DNA of 64,000 nt from Pedobacter steynii (GTDB lineage Bacteria > Bacteroidota > Bacteroidia > Sphingobacteriales > Sphingobacteriaceae). How positions within the stretch are numbered: the first letter of the stretch is position 1; each line of letters begins with the position of its first letter. Below, piece after piece: positions 1 through 9,007 of this stretch. The stretch covers positions 4,340,001 through 4,404,000 of the forward strand of contig NZ_CP017141.1 in assembly GCF_001721645.1 (NCBI RefSeq). The letters run 5' to 3'. Below the pieces are notes generated by a model, which saw only the letters and a list, made by a program, of their open reading frames with translations, had not been told where the DNA came from and made no database searches. The position numbers and the translations under genes are program-made.

Positions 1-1
1 C

Positions 2-427
2 TTAGGTGAAATTGAATCGGGACTTGTCCTGCCGGAACATATTTTTGAGCATATTGTTGTTCAAAAAATGATATCTCATATGACCTTGGTTGTTGCCTGG
101 CAAAATGACATTCATTCCCTGCCAAAAGAAATGGCAAAGGGAACAGAAGTTTTTAACCTGGTCTTTGTATTACAGCAGGAATATAATCTTTCACTGAAGG
201 AGGCCTGCGAGCAGGCATTTCGCATCCATAATGAAGAATTGGCAAAAGCGCTTGCCTTACACGCTGAGTATCGTGAGTTTGGTGAATTTCAGGAGCATGT
301 AGACAAATTCGTCTATTATGCGGGAGTCGGGCTTCAGGGAGTGAATTCTTTTTATCTGGAAACAGAAAGATACCGGCATGGAGGAGTAGGTTTTGCCTGG
401 CCGGAGAATAATGCGGTTGCAGAATAA
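2..427 (+). CDS. Class I terpene synthase, C-terminal part (5' end outside window)
   Basis: The reading frame is open from base 2, so the gene starts left of the window; the first internal ATG is at 68. The visible 141 residues carry a metal-binding NSE-type motif, NDIHSLPKE at 104-130, which coordinates Mg2+ and the substrate diphosphate in class I terpene cyclases. The context is typical of the family: a preceding LP..V/I..H helix, the downstream N-L-V helix, and a W/F-x-x-E-T-E-R-Y-R-like end (LETERYRHGG). The enzyme would cyclise a prenyl diphosphate (C10-C20) in the cytosol. The product cannot be predicted because the aspartate-rich motif and active-site wall are missing. No partner genes are visible. 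A hairpin terminator follows at 450-483. Confidence 0.85.
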   Translation, partial: LGEIESGLVLPEHIFEHIVVQKMISHMTLVVAWQNDIHSLPKEMAKGTEVFNLVFVLQQEYNLSLKEACEQAFRIHNEELAKALALHAEYREFGEFQEHVDKFVYYAGVGLQGVNSFYLETERYRHGGVGFAWPENNAVAE

Positions 428-449
428 TACACCAAATCAGAACGCTACA

Positions 450-485
450 AAAAACCTTTAAATGTCACGATTTAGAGGTTTTTTT
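450..485 (+). terminator. Rho-independent terminator after the terpene synthase gene
   Basis: A 14-nt arm (450-463) pairs with 470-483 around a 6-nt loop. There is one G-T wobble, and the right arm runs into a T tract. It lies 23 nt after the stop codon. It may also serve the sigma-factor gene arriving from the other strand, because the left arm is A-rich. Confidence 0.75.
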
Positions 486-557
486 CGTTTTGTTCCTATT
501 AAAGAAAAGCAAGGGAGAAGATCCGCCTTTTAATTAATATCTGATTATGGAGATCGA

Positions 558-1130
558 TTACTTTATTACTCGTTTGCCCTGAATTGCGTAGTGATTTTTC
601 AGGTATTTTACCGACAAAGAGATTTGATTCTCAACCGTCCTTTTTGAAATGGAAAGTTTAACGGCTATTTCGGAATTGCTGAGCTGTCCGAATTTGCTTA
701 GTAAAAAGATCTCTTTACATCGTTCAGGTAAGCCATTAAGTAAACCATTGATGCGGGAGTGGATTTCAGTATTAATCATGTCGGTTTCGCCGGCATTGCG
801 CTCGACGTTATTATTTTCGAACATTTCGTAACTGTTCACGTAAACCAGGTTGTTGTTTTTTCTGGCCTTAAGGACGTTATAAACACGGAAACGAGCGGCT
901 GAAGCAAGGTAGTTTTTAAAGATTAAAATATTAGAAACACCTCTTTTAAGCCAGATATTTAAGAAAATGTCGTTTACAATTTCCAGGCAGGCATCCTGAT
1001 CATGGAGGTAGAAAAAAGCTTTCTTATAGACTAGCGCCCAATACCTTTCATAAAGCATATCAAATGCCTTCCTGTCGTCCCGTTTAACCGCGGAGAACAG
1101 TTCTTCATCTGTGAGCTGCGTTAATGCCAT
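558..1130 (-). CDS. ECF RNA polymerase sigma factor (FecI-like, Bacteroidota type)
   Basis: This 190-residue protein has the two-domain layout of ECF sigma-70 factors. Region 2 lies at about residues 10-75 (FDMLYERYWALVY ... EIVNDIFLNIW). Region 4, a helix-turn-helix, lies at about 130-180 (LPERCKEIFLLSKFG ... ISKRTVENQI). It would direct RNA polymerase to the neighbouring SusC/SusD genes once released from the FecR-type protein encoded divergently at 1258. The usual Bacteroidota order is sigma then anti-sigma on one strand; here they point away from each other across about 130 bp. That makes the intergenic region a shared control point, and the sigma gene is probably not autoregulated through the same transcript as its anti-sigma factor. 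Identification is firm; the target operon is inferred from position. Confidence 0.93.
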   Translation of the reverse strand: MALTQLTDEELFSAVKRDDRKAFDMLYERYWALVYKKAFFYLHDQDACLEIVNDIFLNIWLKRGVSNILIFKNYLASAARFRVYNVLKARKNNNLVYVNSYEMFENNNVERNAGETDMINTEIHSRINGLLNGLPERCKEIFLLSKFGQLSNSEIAVKLSISKRTVENQISLSVKYLKNHYAIQGKRVIK

Positions 1131-1162
1131 TTTGAGTTAGGTATAGTTTGGTTATTGAAATA

Positions 1163-1180
1163 TAAAAAAAGGTTTTTTTA
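1163..1180. repeat. A/T palindrome between divergent sigma and anti-sigma genes
   Basis: TAAAAAAA-GG-TTTTTTTA is an 8-bp perfect inverted repeat with a 2-nt centre. It sits between the start codons at 1130 (minus) and 1258 (plus). It could be a flexible promoter element or a regulator site, but the low complexity makes chance plausible. Confidence 0.35.
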
Positions 1181-1257
1181 TTCACCTTACCAAAAAAATA
1201 TTAAAGTTATGTGAGTTGTTGAAGAACTTGTTGTCTATACACATACCAAATATATCC

Positions 1258-2391
1258 ATGACACAAGAAGAATTCGACATACTTTATGAGCGTTGCACCT
1301 CGGGGAAAGCGAGCCTGGAAGAACAGAAACTGTTTGAGGAATACAATGATCTGTTTGATTTATCCGATATTCCCTGGACAGCCGAAATGGGTGATTACCA
1401 GCTCACCCGGCAGCGGTTCCTAAAAGATCTTGACGAGCGGTTAACCCTAAGCGAGCCTAAAAAACTTAAAAAATGGCATTGGTCTGTTGCGGCCTCCATT
1501 GTCATCGCCATCGGTATTGGGTTTATCTTTATTAAATATTTCGACGAGCCTGGAAAGGCTAAGCCAATGGTGGCAGCGGTTGCTATTGAGCCGGGACGAG
1601 ACAAGGCTACGCTTATTTTATCCGATGGCCATCAGGTATTGTTAAAGGATTCAGGAAAAGACCTGATTTCCGAAAACGCGTATGTGACCATTTCAAAAGA
1701 CCGTGATAACACGCTGACCTATCAAAGCAATAACGAAGCTGGCGGAGGGGGTAAAGAGCTCTTCAATACACTGATTACCCCGCGTGGGGGGCAGTATGCA
1801 TTGGTACTTGCTGATGGTACCAGGGTGTGGTTAAATGCGGACAGCAAATTAGTGTTTCCCATCAACTTCAACGGAAAGGAACGCATTGTTCAGCTAACCG
1901 GCGAGGCCTATTTTGAAGTGGTGAAAAATAAGTCAAAGCCTTTTAAGGTGGTCACAGATCAAAAAACAGTGGAGGTACTTGGAACCAGCTTTAACGTAAG
2001 TGCTTATAGCAATGAATCCTATCAAACCACTTTACTGAGTGGCCTGGTTAAAATGAGATTTGGGGTCGGTTCCGCAATTATGTTAAATCCGGGAAATCAG
2101 GCGATGCTGAATTCGAAGCAATCATTTGATGTATCGGCGGTAAATGCCGAAGATGCGATTGCATGGAAAAAAGGAATTTTTCTTTTCAAGAATGAGAACA
2201 TACAGACTGTAATGCAAAAAATTGCCCGATGGTACGATGTTGAAGTTGAATATAAGGGTGATGTTTACCGGAAAAAGCTCGGTGGCTCAGTATCCAGATA
2301 CGAGAAACTTGATGAGTTGCTGAAAACCATTGAATTAACCGGAAAAGTTCAATTTAAAATCCAGGGAAGGAGGGTGACTGTTATGCCGTAG
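1258..2391 (+). CDS. FecR-family anti-sigma factor
   Basis: The protein is a single-pass inner-membrane anti-sigma factor. A cytoplasmic N-terminus of about 70 residues binds the sigma factor. A membrane segment lies at about 74-94 (SIVIAIGIGFIFI). The periplasmic FecR domain follows at about 165-265 (TPRGGQYALVLADGTRVWLN, LTGEAYFEV, VEVLGTSFNV). A DUF4974-type C-terminus lies at about 300-377. The frame extends upstream to a TTG at 1216, but the ATG at 1258 gives the family-typical start MTQEEFDILYERC and is preferred (377 aa). It should receive the signal from the STN domain of the SusC at 2520 and hold or activate the sigma factor encoded at 558-1130. Confidence 0.92.
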   Translation: MTQEEFDILYERCTSGKASLEEQKLFEEYNDLFDLSDIPWTAEMGDYQLTRQRFLKDLDERLTLSEPKKLKKWHWSVAASIVIAIGIGFIFIKYFDEPGKAKPMVAAVAIEPGRDKATLILSDGHQVLLKDSGKDLISENAYVTISKDRDNTLTYQSNNEAGGGGKELFNTLITPRGGQYALVLADGTRVWLNADSKLVFPINFNGKERIVQLTGEAYFEVVKNKSKPFKVVTDQKTVEVLGTSFNVSAYSNESYQTTLLSGLVKMRFGVGSAIMLNPGNQAMLNSKQSFDVSAVNAEDAIAWKKGIFLFKNENIQTVMQKIARWYDVEVEYKGDVYRKKLGGSVSRYEKLDELLKTIELTGKVQFKIQGRRVTVMP

Positions 2392-2519
2392 GTCGATCTA
2401 AATATATGCGGTATGGACCTAAAAAGGCTAGAGGTGTTACAGCACCCCCAACCCTTTGCCCATAAGGCATTTGTTCGTTAAATTATCCATCCTTTCAGAA
2501 AATAATAACCAACAACCAA

Positions 2520-5500
2520 ATGTATAACATTTTTACCGAAATGCATCGGCGGAAGCCGCTATGCACTTATTCGAAGCTTTTTTTTACGACGAAAAGTATC
2601 ATCATCCTGTTGTTTGTCAGTTTTTTGCACACAACTGCGAATGCTCAGCAAAAAATTTCACTGACCATTAAGGACGCTCCTTTAGAGCAGGTATTTACTT
2701 TGCTTCGTCAGCAGACAAATTATAACTTTCTCTATGATGCCGATGACCTGAATAACGCGAATAAGGTTAGCCTTTCTGTCCAAGGTGCCTCCTTATCAGA
2801 AATTCTAAACAAATGTTTCCAGGACCAGCCTTTAACTTATATCATCAACGATAAAAATACGGTTGTCATCAAAAGGAAGCCGCTCTCTTCCACTCAAAAA
2901 ACACAGCCTCGAACCGTCGGAGGGAAAGTGACCAATGAAAAGAATCAGCCGATCGCAGGGGTCACCGTAAGCGTAAAAAATGCGCGAACTTCTGTTGTGA
3001 CAAATAAGAACGGGGCTTATCAGATTGTTTTACCTGGTCAGACCGCCACATTGGTATACTCTATGGTAGGCTACATGCAGGAAGAACGAAAAGTAGATAC
3101 GGCTAATGTCATCAATGTGATGCTAAACGTAAGTGTGGGCGAATTAGATCAGGTTGTGGTAGTTGGTTTTGGCACACAGCGGCGTGCATCTGTTGTTGGT
3201 GCGATCACCACCATCGATCCAAAGGAACTGAAAATAGGCACGAGCCGTTCCATGAGCAATAACCTGGCCGGTCAATTAGCTGGCGTTATTGGTATCCAAC
3301 GATCCGGAGAGCCTGGATATGACAATTCGAATTTTTGGATCAGGGGAATCAGTACATTTGGTGGGAACAGAAATCCGCTGGTGCTGGTGGATGGGGTTGA
3401 ACGCTCACTGGACAACATGGACCCTGAAGAGATCGAATCGTTTTCCATCCTTAAGGATGCGGCGGCCAGTGCAGTCTATGGCGTAAGGGGTGCGAATGGC
3501 GTGATATTAATCAACACAAAAAGGGGTAAAGTGAGCAAGCCAAATGTTTCATTAAAGTATGAACAGGGCTTCACACAACCCATACAGTTGCCCGATTTTG
3601 TGGATGCAGCGACTTATCTGGAGATCATGAACAACATACGGAAAGAAAGGGGTGAAAACGGGCTTTATACCCAGGAGCGCATTGATAATACCCGCAACCG
3701 CGTAGACCCGGATCTTTATCCTGATGTAAACTGGCTGGATGCGATATTGAAAGACAAGGCGGCCAATTCCCGCGCAAATATGACTGTTTCCGGAGGCTCC
3801 AATATCTTACGGTATTCCCTGGTTTCATCCTATTACGGTGAGCAGGGGCTTATTGAACGGGATCCAAATCAGGCATGGGATTCCTCTTCCAAGCTGCAGC
3901 GGTTCAATGTCCGTTCCAATGTAGATATCAATATTACTCCTTCAACGCTTTTCAGGCTCAATATCGGAGGTTATATGCAGGACCGGCAACGTGCACCTCA
4001 AAGTGTTGACGATTTATTCCAGCAAGCTTTTACCATTCCGCCGTTTGTTCACCCTACAGTATACTCGTCCGGAGAAATCCCCCGTACCCCTGAAAGAACC
4101 AATCCCTGGGCTCTGGCCACACAGCGGGGATATGAGCGGTTTAGTGCGAGCAAGCTTGAATCGTTATTTTCATTAGAGCAGGATCTTGGTTTTGTCATAC
4201 CAGGGCTGAAGGCCCGGGGACTATTTTCGTTTGACCGGTACTCGAATACTTCCGTTACACGGAGCAAAGATCCCGATTATTACAACCCTGCAACGGGAAG
4301 GGATCAGGACGGCAATCTGAAGCTGGTCATCGACAGATACGGGCAGCAATTTCTGGGCTATTCCACGGGATCAGACTGGGGAGACAAAAGCACCTATGTT
4401 GAAGGAACATTATTTTACAATAAAGCTATTGGTAATCACAACATCGAATCAATGTTCTTGTACAATATGCGCAATTATGACAACGGTTCCATTTTGCCTT
4501 TTCGCAACCAGGGTATTGCCGGCAGGTTTTCCTATAACTACAATAATCGTTATATCGCTGAATTCAATTTCGGTTATAACGGATCGGAGAACTTTGCACG
4601 GGGAAAACGTTTTGGCTTCTTTCCTTCTGTTGCCCTGGGCTGGTATTTATCTGAAGAACCTTTCATGGAACGATTTCGGGGCACGTTTTCCAAAATCAAG
4701 TTCAGGGGGTCCTACGGTCTGGTGGGTAATGATAACCTGGATGGCAGGCGATTCGCTTATATTACAACCATTGGTGAAACGGGCGGATACCGTTGGGGCA
4801 TAAATAATGATTTTTCCCGTACCGGACGGCGTGAGGGAGATCTGGGCAATCCGAACCTAACCTGGGAGACAGTCGCTAAATCCAATGTAGGTATAGAACT
4901 GGGGCTATGGAATACAATAGAATTGCAAATGGACTTTTTTAAGGAGCTCAGGAGTGACATCTTTATGCAGAGACGTTCGATACCGGGCTCGAGTGGCTTT
5001 GTCAGCATTCCATGGGCGAACTACGGTAAGGTAGAGAACCGGGGAATAGACATGTCAGTTAATGTCAATAAACAACTCAGTAAAAATTTCTTCTTATCCG
5101 TGAGAGGTACCTTAACTTATGCTGCAAACCGCATTTTAGAGCAGGATGAGCCCAGCGCTATTATAGGCACCAGCAGGTCATCAACGGGCAAACCTATCGG
5201 GCAGTTATTTGGATTGGTTGCAGACGGTCTTTTCACAGAAGGAGATTTCGCCAATGTAGGAGGAGGGCAACTGGCTCCTCATGTGCCAAAACATACTTTT
5301 GGTCCGGTACGCCCCGGAGATATTAAATACAAGGACTTAAATGGCGACGGTTTGATCAATACCTTGGATCGAAGAGCAATTGGTGGTACCGAAGATCCTC
5401 AGTTAATCTATGGTGCCGGGGCCAATCTTCGTTACAAGGCGTTTGAATTCGGTTTCTTTTTCCAGGCAATAGGTAAGACCGATCGCGTGATTGGTGGAGC

Positions 5501-5885
5501 TAACTTTATTCCAGGAAGCGGTAATGGCTCCCTGGGTAATATTTATGCTAATGTACAAGACCGTTGGACTGTGGATAATCCGAGACAAGATGTGTTTTAC
5601 CCGCGTCTTTCTGACTACCAAAGCGCAAACAACAATGAAGCCTCTACCTGGTGGCTACGTGATATGAGTCTGATCAGGCTGCGAAACATTGAAGTAGGAT
5701 ATAACCTGCCACAAAATTTAATGAATAGGGTAGGCGTAAGGAACCTACGGTTATTTCTTCGTGGGAATAACCTGCTTACCATTTCAGAGTTCAAGCTATG
5801 GGATCCGGAGTTGGGGGTAAACAACGGACTGCGGTATCCGGTGATGAAGTCTGTTTCATTTGGGGTAGAGATCAATTTTAAATAA
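2520..5885 (+). CDS. SusC/RagA-type TonB-dependent outer-membrane transducer with STN domain
   Basis: This 1121-residue protein has a signal peptide ending near residue 43 (ANA-QQ). The STN domain spans about 45-118 (ISLTIKDAPLEQVFTLLRQQ). A carboxypeptidase-D regulatory-like domain spans about 131-195. A TonB-box-like segment (LDQVVVVGFG) lies near 209. The plug spans about 215-335 (ILKDAAASAVYGVRGANGVI), and a beta-barrel runs to the C-terminal aromatic end. It imports oligomers across the outer membrane with the SusD partner encoded at 5888. The STN domain is the hallmark of transporters that signal to a FecR anti-sigma factor, and it is the only one of the three SusC proteins here to have it. 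An alternative start is the ATG at 2541. The substrate is unknown because no enzyme gene follows. Confidence 0.95.
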   Translation: MYNIFTEMHRRKPLCTYSKLFFTTKSIIILLFVSFLHTTANAQQKISLTIKDAPLEQVFTLLRQQTNYNFLYDADDLNNANKVSLSVQGASLSEILNKCFQDQPLTYIINDKNTVVIKRKPLSSTQKTQPRTVGGKVTNEKNQPIAGVTVSVKNARTSVVTNKNGAYQIVLPGQTATLVYSMVGYMQEERKVDTANVINVMLNVSVGELDQVVVVGFGTQRRASVVGAITTIDPKELKIGTSRSMSNNLAGQLAGVIGIQRSGEPGYDNSNFWIRGISTFGGNRNPLVLVDGVERSLDNMDPEEIESFSILKDAAASAVYGVRGANGVILINTKRGKVSKPNVSLKYEQGFTQPIQLPDFVDAATYLEIMNNIRKERGENGLYTQERIDNTRNRVDPDLYPDVNWLDAILKDKAANSRANMTVSGGSNILRYSLVSSYYGEQGLIERDPNQAWDSSSKLQRFNVRSNVDINITPSTLFRLNIGGYMQDRQRAPQSVDDLFQQAFTIPPFVHPTVYSSGEIPRTPERTNPWALATQRGYERFSASKLESLFSLEQDLGFVIPGLKARGLFSFDRYSNTSVTRSKDPDYYNPATGRDQDGNLKLVIDRYGQQFLGYSTGSDWGDKSTYVEGTLFYNKAIGNHNIESMFLYNMRNYDNGSILPFRNQGIAGRFSYNYNNRYIAEFNFGYNGSENFARGKRFGFFPSVALGWYLSEEPFMERFRGTFSKIKFRGSYGLVGNDNLDGRRFAYITTIGETGGYRWGINNDFSRTGRREGDLGNPNLTWETVAKSNVGIELGLWNTIELQMDFFKELRSDIFMQRRSIPGSSGFVSIPWANYGKVENRGIDMSVNVNKQLSKNFFLSVRGTLTYAANRILEQDEPSAIIGTSRSSTGKPIGQLFGLVADGLFTEGDFANVGGGQLAPHVPKHTFGPVRPGDIKYKDLNGDGLINTLDRRAIGGTEDPQLIYGAGANLRYKAFEFGFFFQAIGKTDRVIGGANFIPGSGNGSLGNIYANVQDRWTVDNPRQDVFYPRLSDYQSANNNEASTWWLRDMSLIRLRNIEVGYNLPQNLMNRVGVRNLRLFLRGNNLLTISEFKLWDPELGVNNGLRYPVMKSVSFGVEINFK

Positions 5886-5887
5886 CA

Positions 5888-7771
5888 ATGAACCTAATAA
5901 CTTCTAAAATGACTAGAATATTCAAATACATGTTCGCAACGTTAGTTGTGGTATCTTTTACTTCATGCAAAAAATATTTGGACAGGATGCCGGATGATCA
6001 GCTTACGCTCGAGATGATTTTTAAGGACAAGACAAGAACAGAGGACTGGTTAGCCGGTATTTATACCAATATTCCTGATCCTTATTGGGGGTATACCCGC
6101 GATATTGCCTTTGATGCACTGGCCGATGATCTCGCTCCATCTACTGGTTGGGAACAGTTTGGCTGGACGGTGGTGTCTAAGCAAAACGGCAACTGGAACT
6201 CTACAAGTGAGTGGACACCCAATTATTGGTCTGAGCTTCCCCGGCGGATTCGGGCAGCACATATATTAATCGAAAATGTGAAGCCAAATCCGGCACAACT
6301 CGTAACAGAAGCCGATGTGGCACTGATGCGTTATGAGGCCCGGTTTCTGATCGCTTATTATTACTCTCTGCTTTTGGATGTCTATGGTGCTATACCCTAT
6401 CATGCGGGACTTTATAGCCCGGATGCATCAGAAAAGGAACTTTTAATCGGGCAGACTCCGTTTGACGAAACGGTAAACTGGATAGATGCTGAACTGAAAG
6501 AATTGGCGTCGTTACTCCCACCATCTTATTCAAACACGCAGAAATATGGCCGGGCAACTTCGATCATGTGTTTAGCGGTAAGGGCGCGGTTATTGCTTTT
6601 CGCTGCCAGTCCATTGGTCAACGGAAATCCCGACTATGCAGATTTCAAAAATCATGAAGGGGTTGCCTTGTATAATGCCAGTTATGATCCCGGTAAATGG
6701 GTTAAAGCGACAAATGCATGTAAAGAGTTGGTGGATGTGGCGGAAGCGAACGGGCATGCACTTTACTATGAACGGAATTCAGATGGAAGTATTGACCCCT
6801 TTCTCTCTTATCAGAATATGATGTTTAAAAGACGTCAGGATGGCAATAACGAAATCCTTTTTGCCCGGCCGGACTGTAATTTTTCTGAGTACGACAAGCA
6901 TGCGCAACCCCGTGGAACTGGTGGCAATGGCGGCTTGGGAATCACACAGTCGTTGGTGGATGCCTTCTTTATGGAAAACGGATTGCCGATAGACGATCCC
7001 AATTCCGGTTACGTGGAAAAAGGATTTTCAACGGCTCCCGAAATAAGGAACACAAAATGGGAAGAAGTGCGGGGTGGCGGTAAGGTCACTTTGGAAAATA
7101 CCTATAATATGTACACGCATCGGGAACCCCGGTTTTACATTTCCGTATTGTATAATGAGGCATGGCATCGCAGGGAAAACCGGCGGACACAGTTTTACTT
7201 CGGTGCTATGGACGGCGGGCCGACGCATGACGCACCACAAAATGGATACCTTGTCAGAAAAAAGGTTCATCCGGATTATGACCCCCGCAATAACATCAAT
7301 CCCTATCGTCCAGGTATCCTTTATCGGCTTGGAGAAGCTTATCTGAACTATGCAGAAGCCTTGAACGAGACTGAACCCGGCAACCCGAATATCCTGAAAT
7401 ACCTTAACTTAATCCGTGAACGGGCCGGTATCCCTCAATTCGGTGGCGGGAATGGTTCTTTGCCTGTGCCGGGATCGCAGGATGCGATGCGTAAGGCAAT
7501 TCGCAGGGAACGAAGGGTCGAGTTGAACACAGAAGGTATCAGATACCGGGACATTCGAAGGTGGAAAATTGGAGAAGAGGTGTTAAACGGTAATTTCTAT
7601 GGAATGAACTTTACAGGGGCCGAAAACAATGATAATGAAAGTAATCCCAAAGCGTTCTTCAAACGAAGTGTTTACCAACGACGGGTGTTTACAAAGAAAA
7701 ACTATTGGTTCCCTATACCGCAAGGTGAAATCGATAAAAACCCAAATCTTGTGCAGAACAAGGGATTTTAA
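5888..7771 (+). CDS. RagB/SusD-family nutrient-binding lipoprotein
   Basis: This surface lipoprotein has lipobox SFTSC with Cys27 (Cys20 if the ATG at 5909 is the start, which gives a more usual signal peptide length). The body has the SusD alpha-helical TPR-like fold: a KKYLDRMPDDQLT N-terminus, the conserved R-I-R-A-A-H helix, YRLGEAYLNYAEALNE near residue 480 and RRERRVELNTEGIRYRDIRRWK near 540. At 627 aa it is a long member. It starts 2 nt after the SusC stop, so the two are translationally coupled, and it would form the lid of that transporter. A hairpin follows the stop. Confidence 0.95.
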   Translation: MNLITSKMTRIFKYMFATLVVVSFTSCKKYLDRMPDDQLTLEMIFKDKTRTEDWLAGIYTNIPDPYWGYTRDIAFDALADDLAPSTGWEQFGWTVVSKQNGNWNSTSEWTPNYWSELPRRIRAAHILIENVKPNPAQLVTEADVALMRYEARFLIAYYYSLLLDVYGAIPYHAGLYSPDASEKELLIGQTPFDETVNWIDAELKELASLLPPSYSNTQKYGRATSIMCLAVRARLLLFAASPLVNGNPDYADFKNHEGVALYNASYDPGKWVKATNACKELVDVAEANGHALYYERNSDGSIDPFLSYQNMMFKRRQDGNNEILFARPDCNFSEYDKHAQPRGTGGNGGLGITQSLVDAFFMENGLPIDDPNSGYVEKGFSTAPEIRNTKWEEVRGGGKVTLENTYNMYTHREPRFYISVLYNEAWHRRENRRTQFYFGAMDGGPTHDAPQNGYLVRKKVHPDYDPRNNINPYRPGILYRLGEAYLNYAEALNETEPGNPNILKYLNLIRERAGIPQFGGGNGSLPVPGSQDAMRKAIRRERRVELNTEGIRYRDIRRWKIGEEVLNGNFYGMNFTGAENNDNESNPKAFFKRSVYQRRVFTKKNYWFPIPQGEIDKNPNLVQNKGF

Positions 7772-7803
7772 TAGCAGTTATTAAGGACATTCAGCCAATA
7801 CTT

Positions 7804-7834
7804 CAGGCTGGGGCAGGTTTCTGCTGCCAGCCTG
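7804..7834 (+). terminator. Hairpin after susD, possible terminator
   Basis: CAGGCTGG at 7804-7811 pairs perfectly with CCAGCCTG at 7827-7834, and CAG/CTG inside extends the stem past a 2-nt bulge. It lies 33 nt after the SusD stop. No strong T tract follows, so termination could be incomplete. Confidence 0.5.
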
Positions 7835-7913
7835 TAAAATTTGATCAGATACCGATATGATGAGCCGCAACGCGCTGATGATAAAGTGTTTGTTTTGCTT
7901 AAAAAGATGTTCA

Positions 7914-8033
7914 ATGAAAAAGTATTTTAGTTATCTGTTACTGTTTGCAGCGTTTTTCACGCTTCATGCGAAAGCACAACACAAAACGGAAATTATAGGT
8001 CAGGTATGGCCAATAGAAAAAGTTAATGGCTAA
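7914..8033 (+). pseudogene. 39-codon remnant with secretion signal, likely 5' end of a lost enzyme gene
   Basis: The ORF starts at ATG 7914 with a classic signal peptide (MKKYFSYLLLFAAFFTL, then AKAQ). It continues about 18 residues (HKTEIIGQVWPIEKVNG) and stops at 8031. The length and abrupt stop fit the front end of an exported protein whose body was deleted. It sits where SusC/SusD operons usually carry their hydrolase or lyase. The rest of the 7772-8159 gap holds a hairpin and the next gene's promoter but no other gene. A genuine short secreted peptide is the alternative. Confidence 0.4.
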
Positions 8034-8122
8034 GAGGTTTTTCTTTTTCCAGAAAGCCGAGGGCTGAAGCAGCGAGTGTAAAACAACATACTGGTTTACT
8101 TGAATAAGGATTAATATAAAAA

Positions 8123-8153
8123 TTCGGCAATTTATTGATATCAGTTATCTTTA
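8123..8153 (+). promoter_or_regulatory. Putative Bacteroidota promoter for the AraC gene
   Basis: TTCG at 8123-8126 is followed, after 19 nt, by TATCTTTA at 8146-8153. Each box has one mismatch from the TTTG-N19-TAnnTTTG consensus. The start codon is only 7 nt further on, which would give a nearly leaderless transcript. Confidence 0.4.
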
Positions 8154-8159
8154 CAAGAC

Positions 8160-8942
8160 ATGCGCCTGCAATTGTATGATATTATTCCAATTTTACAGCC
8201 CTACATAAAATTGATATGTACTATGGACTGTGAGGAAGATGCGGACACGCATCATATTCGTGTGTTGCCGGATACTTGTGTGGAACTGTTTTTGAACTAC
8301 ACCAGTAAACCTGTGGCGATGATCGACAACGAATTCCATAATCGAAGTATCATTACTTCCCGTATGAGCCGTCCTATGGATGTTCAGATGCGTAAGGGTG
8401 CAGGCTGTCTTGCCGTTTGTTTTTATCCGGGGATGGCCAGTCAGTTCTTTCGTGTTTCAATGCAGGTGTTAACGGACACTACTGTAGCCCTCTCTGATGT
8501 ATGGTCTGGAATGGCAGCAGAGTTAGAGGATCAGCTAGCCAGCTTATGCACCAATGAAGCTCGTGTAGAAACCGTGCAAAAATATCTGGTGCAACAATTG
8601 GCTTCCGATAAGCATGATTTACAGGTAGCCTTTTGTATGAAACAAGCGCGGCTTTCGGGCGGTTCAATTGCTGTGGGTAAGCTCAGTGCTGAAATTGGGA
8701 TGAGTCAGCGTCAGCTTTCCAGGAGGTTTCAGGAAAATATAGGCTTGTCGCCCAAAGCGTATTTGCGTGTCTTCAGGTTCGTGCAGTCACTGCAGCATCT
8801 GAAAAAATACCCGCTTATTTCACTTACTGAGGTTGCCTATCAAAGCGGCTACTATGACCAGGCACATTTTATCCATGATTATAGGGTGTACACCGGACAT
8901 TCTCCCTCTGAGGTTTTAGACGCACAGCACATTTTATTCTAA
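8160..8942 (+). CDS. AraC-family transcriptional regulator
   Basis: This 260-residue protein has an N-terminal ligand domain of the type found in small AraC regulators (about residues 1-150, HHIRVLPDTCVELFLNY). The C-terminal double helix-turn-helix lies at about 172-253 (AEIGMSQRQLSRRFQENIGLSPKAYLR, then YYDQAHFIHDYRVYTGHSPSE). It is a cytoplasmic DNA-binding protein. The ligand cannot be read from the sequence. The neighbouring reductase/SRPBCC genes downstream on the same strand are plausible targets. Confidence 0.9.
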   Translation: MRLQLYDIIPILQPYIKLICTMDCEEDADTHHIRVLPDTCVELFLNYTSKPVAMIDNEFHNRSIITSRMSRPMDVQMRKGAGCLAVCFYPGMASQFFRVSMQVLTDTTVALSDVWSGMAAELEDQLASLCTNEARVETVQKYLVQQLASDKHDLQVAFCMKQARLSGGSIAVGKLSAEIGMSQRQLSRRFQENIGLSPKAYLRVFRFVQSLQHLKKYPLISLTEVAYQSGYYDQAHFIHDYRVYTGHSPSEVLDAQHILF

Positions 8943-9007
8943 TGTCCGTTTTATACAATTCCGGATCAAAGGGTTTATGAAATTTTGCAGGATAAAACAT
9001 TAACAAC

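Noticed and set aside
1216..1257. Upstream TTG start for the FecR gene
   Set aside because: The 14 extra residues are not typical of the family, and the ATG at 1258 gives the standard N-terminus.
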